From assembly GCA_018052995.1 (NCBI GenBank), contig JAGPMK010000010.1, positions 1-44,637 on the forward strand: a stretch of DNA of 44,637 bases, given 5' to 3'. Made by a program: the position numbers and the translations under genes. The notes beneath the pieces were generated by a model, which saw only the letters and a program-made list of their open reading frames with translations, made no database searches and was not told where the DNA came from. Below, piece by piece: positions 41,533 through 44,637 of this stretch (within the stretch, counting starts at the first letter, position 1; the number at the start of each line of letters is the position of its first letter). The stretch comes from Syntrophorhabdales bacterium (GTDB lineage Bacteria > Desulfobacterota > Syntrophorhabdia > Syntrophorhabdales > Syntrophorhabdaceae).

Positions 41533-42536
41533 AAGGGAAAAAGATTAAAGATAGCGATATTGTTTCCTTGCTCAATGGTTTTCTAAAGGATAAGAACAGC
41601 ATAGTCTTCGGTTTTATAAAAGAGGGAAACACCATCAGCCATCATGTATTCAACGATAGCGTAAAGGGCTATTCCCTTATAAACCCATTTTTTAGTGTGA
41701 ATGGGGCCATATATTTTAGGCGGTTATTTTCAAAGGGGACAAGGATTCTTTTTATATTAAGGCCCTGTGAGATAAGGGCATATGTAGAACTCACAAAACT
41801 CACCCAGATTGAAAAAGAGGCAATTATCTCTGTATCAGTAGACTGTCCTGGCACAACCTCATTGAAGGCTGAAGGCGGAGGCCCAGCATTATCAGAGGAT
41901 ATAAAAGAGTATTTTTCAAAAGATTCCCCGATACGCTGGGCATGCACCACATGTAGAGAGAAAAAAGGGGTTGTGGGGGATGCAGGTATAAGGCTGGATA
42001 AAGAAGATGGAATCTGGATTATCCCTTATACTGAAAAGGGGGCTGCATGGGTTTCATCCCTCGGAGGGGACATGGTGGATGCACCCGAGGACATGATAAC
42101 AGGACATGCTAAGCAGCCTGAGGGCTTCAAAACAGACATGGATACACTGAGAAAAGACCTTGAAAGATGCGTGCTCTGCATGAACTGTCGGGATATGTGT
42201 CCTGTATGTTACTGTGTTGATTGCGTCTTCAACGGTGACGAGTATCTACCTAAAGGCGATGCCCTGCTCAATAAGATACTTCGCACGGGCTCAATAGGTC
42301 TGCCGCAGGGAAAGGAACTATTTCACATGGTAAGGATGTACCATGTATCTCAAACATGTGTAGGGTGCGGTGCCTGTGAAGAGGCATGCCCACAGGGTAT
42401 CCCCCTCACAAAATACTTTAAGGGTGTATCAGAGAGGCTTCAGGGTTTATTTTCATATATGTCAGGGAGAGACTTTGATGAGCCTATACCCTACACCACA
42501 TTTCTTGAGGATGAATTAAAAGATGCAGCAGATTGA
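41529..42536 (+). CDS. FrhB/FdhB-like iron-sulfur protein
   Basis: The 335-residue protein has a domain like the beta subunit of F420-reducing hydrogenase and formate dehydrogenase (FILRPCEIRAYVELTKL, SVDCPGTTS, RWACTTCREKKG with C139, C142). Two 4Fe-4S motifs follow, C214/217/220/224 with extra Cys in CYCVDC, and C277/280/283/287. This family often brings electrons from a soluble carrier (F420, ferredoxin or NAD(P)H) into a larger complex. Overlaps with mvhD (4 nt) and hdrC (14 nt) show tight translational coupling, so it is likely a stoichiometric subunit of the Hdr complex. The electron donor is unknown; no flavin Rossmann motif is obvious. Confidence 0.85.
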   Translation: MKGKKIKDSDIVSLLNGFLKDKNSIVFGFIKEGNTISHHVFNDSVKGYSLINPFFSVNGAIYFRRLFSKGTRILFILRPCEIRAYVELTKLTQIEKEAIISVSVDCPGTTSLKAEGGGPALSEDIKEYFSKDSPIRWACTTCREKKGVVGDAGIRLDKEDGIWIIPYTEKGAAWVSSLGGDMVDAPEDMITGHAKQPEGFKTDMDTLRKDLERCVLCMNCRDMCPVCYCVDCVFNGDEYLPKGDALLNKILRTGSIGLPQGKELFHMVRMYHVSQTCVGCGACEEACPQGIPLTKYFKGVSERLQGLFSYMSGRDFDEPIPYTTFLEDELKDAAD

Positions 42537-43008
42537 TGATAATGGCAAGGTAATGGCAGGGAGGGTCTTTGAGCTTACAGGCTTCAGGCAGGATGATTTC
42601 TCGGTTTGTCTTGGTTGCAAGATCTGTGCCTCTGTCTGCACTGTCAATGACCTTGGCCTGAATGTAAATCCCCAGGACCTGCTTCTTACACTCTTTATGG
42701 GTAGGGTAATAGATAAGGGGCATCCCCTTATCAGATACTGCACCAACTGTTATCAGTGCACCCATGCATGTCCCTGGGGCATAAGAATCCCGGAGGTTAT
42801 AAGGGCTATGCGGGAGAGCTTACATATGGAAACCATATTTGAGAAGGCATTTAAGGGTTCTATAGACATATGGGGTAGGGTTTATGAGCCCTATATATTT
42901 TTAAAGGCAGGTAGATTCCTTGTAAGAGAGGGTTATCTTAGGTATATGAAAAAATGGACAGGATATATGAGGATTCATCTGCCCAAAAAGGTGAAGATAG
43001 GCGGGTAG
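42523..43008 (+). CDS. hdrC: HdrC-like ferredoxin subunit
   Basis: The 161-residue protein has the two 4Fe-4S motifs of HdrC (C29, 32, 35, 39 in CLGCKICASVC and C73, 76, 79, 83 in CTNCYQCTHAC). NVNPQDLLLTLFMG lies between them and a helical C-terminal tail follows. It is soluble: there are no membrane helices, unlike QmoC or DsrMK-type partners. It overlaps the FrhB-like gene by 14 nt and is followed after 119 nt by hdrB. HdrC relays electrons from HdrA to the catalytic HdrB. Confidence 0.92.
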   Translation: MQQIDDNGKVMAGRVFELTGFRQDDFSVCLGCKICASVCTVNDLGLNVNPQDLLLTLFMGRVIDKGHPLIRYCTNCYQCTHACPWGIRIPEVIRAMRESLHMETIFEKAFKGSIDIWGRVYEPYIFLKAGRFLVREGYLRYMKKWTGYMRIHLPKKVKIGG

Positions 43009-43127
43009 AGGGTGGTTACAGGTTTTAACCCAGGAAGAGATTTGAAAAAGTGCCAAGAAGATTCATGGGGAAAAAGGCAAGAGGTATTTTAATACTAAGA
43101 TGTTGAACATATAAGCGAGGTTAATAA

Positions 43128-43808
43128 ATGGAATTTGCATATTATCCGGGGTGTTCCTTAACAGGGTCTGCTAAACAATTTGACAAAGGCATAAGAAGGG
43201 TCTTTTCTATCCTTGGCCATACCCTTAAGGATATCCCTGAATGGAACTGCTGTGGCGCCTTTGAGTACGGCAACAGACAAGAGCTTGTGAGATTATCTGG
43301 TGAAAATCTAAAAAAGGCGGCTGGTATCTCAGGGGATATATTGGCACCCTGCCCTGCCTGTTCAAAAAATCTCAAAGAGGCTAATGAGGATGGAATATAC
43401 AGGGTCTATAATTCCATTGAGCTTTTGGACAGCGAATCCCTCTCTGGTATAAATATAAAACATGACCTGAAGGGACAGATATTTACACCATATTATGGAT
43501 GTATCCTTTTAAGACCCAGGGAAACAGCCATCCCTGACAGTAATATAATGGAGGATTTTATTACAGGGGCTGGCGGTGATATAGCAGGCGATAAGATAAA
43601 AGACAGATGTTGTGGTGGTAGCCAGTTTTTTATAAATAAATGGTTAACAGAGAGGCTCTCAAGGATTATCCTTGAACGGTCAAGGGGTATAATAATTGTG
43701 TTCTGCCCCCTCTGTCATATGGCGCTTACCACCTTCTCAGAAAAACACAGGATTATCTATCTTACTGACCTTATACTCTATGTTGCAGGGGAGACATCTA
43801 CTCTATGA
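43128..43808 (+). CDS. hdrB: HdrB-like subunit (two CCG domains, short form)
   Basis: The 226-residue protein has two CCG domains. The first has YYPGCSLTG, WNCCGAFEY and LAPCPACSKNL (C9, C41, C42, C75, C78). The second has YYGCILLRP, DRCCGG and VFCPLCHMAL (C125, C161, C162, C193, C196). HdrB is usually near 290 residues, so this is a compact version with shorter linkers; the cluster-binding Cys are present. In methanogens HdrB reduces CoM-S-S-CoB, which bacteria lack, so the bacterial substrate is unknown. The gene starts 119 nt after hdrC with a GCGAGG site and overlaps the next gene by 4 nt (ATGA). Confidence 0.9.
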   Translation: MEFAYYPGCSLTGSAKQFDKGIRRVFSILGHTLKDIPEWNCCGAFEYGNRQELVRLSGENLKKAAGISGDILAPCPACSKNLKEANEDGIYRVYNSIELLDSESLSGINIKHDLKGQIFTPYYGCILLRPRETAIPDSNIMEDFITGAGGDIAGDKIKDRCCGGSQFFINKWLTERLSRIILERSRGIIIVFCPLCHMALTTFSEKHRIIYLTDLILYVAGETSTL

Positions 43809-44637
43809 AGATACTCATAATAGGCGGAGGGATAAGCGGTATATCTGCTGCAAAGGTAGCTCTTTTTGAGGGGCATGATGTAACAATCCTTGAGATAGAG
43901 AAAGAGTTAGGCGGACTCATGGCACGGATAGCCAACTGCAGGGTGGGCTTTAAGACATTCTTTGATGAAATAAGAGACCACAGGCGCCTTACTGTTATAG
44001 GCAGCGTCCAGATAGAAGATGTGCAAAGGGATAAAAAAGGATTCAGGCTTTTTCTTGATAATGGTAGTGAGCTATATGCAGATCGTGTGATTGTAGCCTG
44101 TGGCTTAAACCCCTATGACCCGGTAGAATATAAAGGGAAGAGGGTTTTAACGAGCCTTGAATATGATGGCATGATTGACCAGAGACAGGGTGAGCTCCCA
44201 GATGATTTTAAAAGGATCGCCTTTTTTCTCTGTGTCGGCTCCCGTTCAAAGGATTATCCCCTCTGTTCATCTGTCTGCTGTTCGTACACCATAAGGGAGA
44301 TTAAGTGGACCCTCCAGAGGACAAGGCCTGAGATAACAGTATTTTATAATGACCTGAGGTTCTTTGGCCAGGAATTCTTTATGGAAAAGGCATTCAGGGA
44401 TACAGGGGTAAGGTTTATAAGGGCAAACTCGAGATATCTTGAAGAGGATGAAGAGGGCGTAGCCGTCCGATATTTTGGAGGTGGGGGCATCAGGGAGGAG
44501 CGTTTTAACTATGCTGTCCTTGCCATTGGTCTTCGTCCCAATCCTGAGATTAAAAGATTGGCCACCCTCTTTGGTTTTTCCCTTAACGAATACGGTTTTA
44601 TAAAAGAAAAATCACCCCTTGCCACAGATGTGGATGG
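43805..44637 (+). CDS. hdrA: HdrA-like flavoprotein 3, 3' end outside window
   Basis: The ATG at 43805 overlaps the hdrB stop and opens a frame that is still open at the end of the window (277 codons). It begins MKILIIGGGISGISAAKVA (FAD), then EKELGGLMARIANC, with only one Cys where the longer HdrA has two, and FLCVGSRSKDYPLCSSVCC as the HdrA cluster motif. There is no inserted ferredoxin, so this is the smallest of the three HdrA-like proteins in the operon. Its C-terminus is not visible; it may carry ferredoxin or MvhD-like domains. It is co-translated with hdrB and probably belongs to the same complex. Confidence 0.88.
   Translation, partial: MKILIIGGGISGISAAKVALFEGHDVTILEIEKELGGLMARIANCRVGFKTFFDEIRDHRRLTVIGSVQIEDVQRDKKGFRLFLDNGSELYADRVIVACGLNPYDPVEYKGKRVLTSLEYDGMIDQRQGELPDDFKRIAFFLCVGSRSKDYPLCSSVCCSYTIREIKWTLQRTRPEITVFYNDLRFFGQEFFMEKAFRDTGVRFIRANSRYLEEDEEGVAVRYFGGGGIREERFNYAVLAIGLRPNPEIKRLATLFGFSLNEYGFIKEKSPLATDVD

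Overview
The window looks like a chromosomal piece of an anaerobic bacterium, most likely a fermentative or syntrophic member of the Desulfobacterota or a related anaerobic phylum. The reasons are the density of soluble electron-transfer genes (2-oxoacid:ferredoxin oxidoreductase, two electron-transfer flavoproteins, FixC/FixX, HdrA/B/C, MvhD), two acyl-CoA dehydrogenases, a nickel-pincer LarA homologue, an NrpR-type nitrogen regulator otherwise best known from methanogens, and a probable selenoprotein. No rRNA, tRNA, insertion sequence, integrase or CRISPR array was recognised. The taxonomic guess rests on gene content only.

Region 1 (1-6830, + strand): the end of a GntR/FCD regulator, two matching palindromic operators, and an operon for a 2-oxoacid:ferredoxin oxidoreductase. 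Its delta ferredoxin is fused to a GltD-like NADPH/FAD flavoprotein, and the operon ends with larA. A fragment resembling the end of a TRAP transporter permease sits in the leader.

Region 2 (6812-14206): nitrogen assimilation. It holds a glutamate-synthase-like FMN protein (- strand) behind two tandem GGTA-N6-TACC operators, a broken NrpR-domain fragment, a large KaiC-like/PEP-synthase-like protein (+ strand), and a three-gene unit (84-aa protein, gdhA, nrpR) on the - strand.

Region 3 (14447-22505, - strand): a NarL/DegU-type two-component pair, then an operon of acyl-CoA dehydrogenase, etfB, etfA, fixC, fixX and an MFS transporter behind a promoter overlapped by a palindrome. Between the MFS gene and the kinase lies a short NifU-C-terminal-like gene with an in-frame TGA, followed by a hairpin that matches a bacterial SECIS element.

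Region 4 (22525-28856, - strand): the macromolecular-synthesis operon rpsU-yqeY-mutS2-dnaG-rpoD.

Region 5 (28857-34927): a small Cys-rich protein, a MarC-family membrane protein, a second acyl-CoA dehydrogenase, and an NtrC-type regulator with a triple-PAS kinase on the - strand.

Region 6 (35168-44637, + strand): behind a sigma-54-like promoter lies a long redox operon: an HdrD-like Fe-S protein, etfB, etfA, two HdrA flavoproteins, MvhD, an FrhB/FdhB-like Fe-S protein, HdrC, HdrB and a third HdrA that runs off the end. It looks like an ETF-linked Hdr electron hub, possibly flavin-bifurcating, controlled by the divergent two-component system. Together with the FixC/FixX-linked ETF of region 3, the cell seems to have two separate routes for electrons at acyl-CoA potential.
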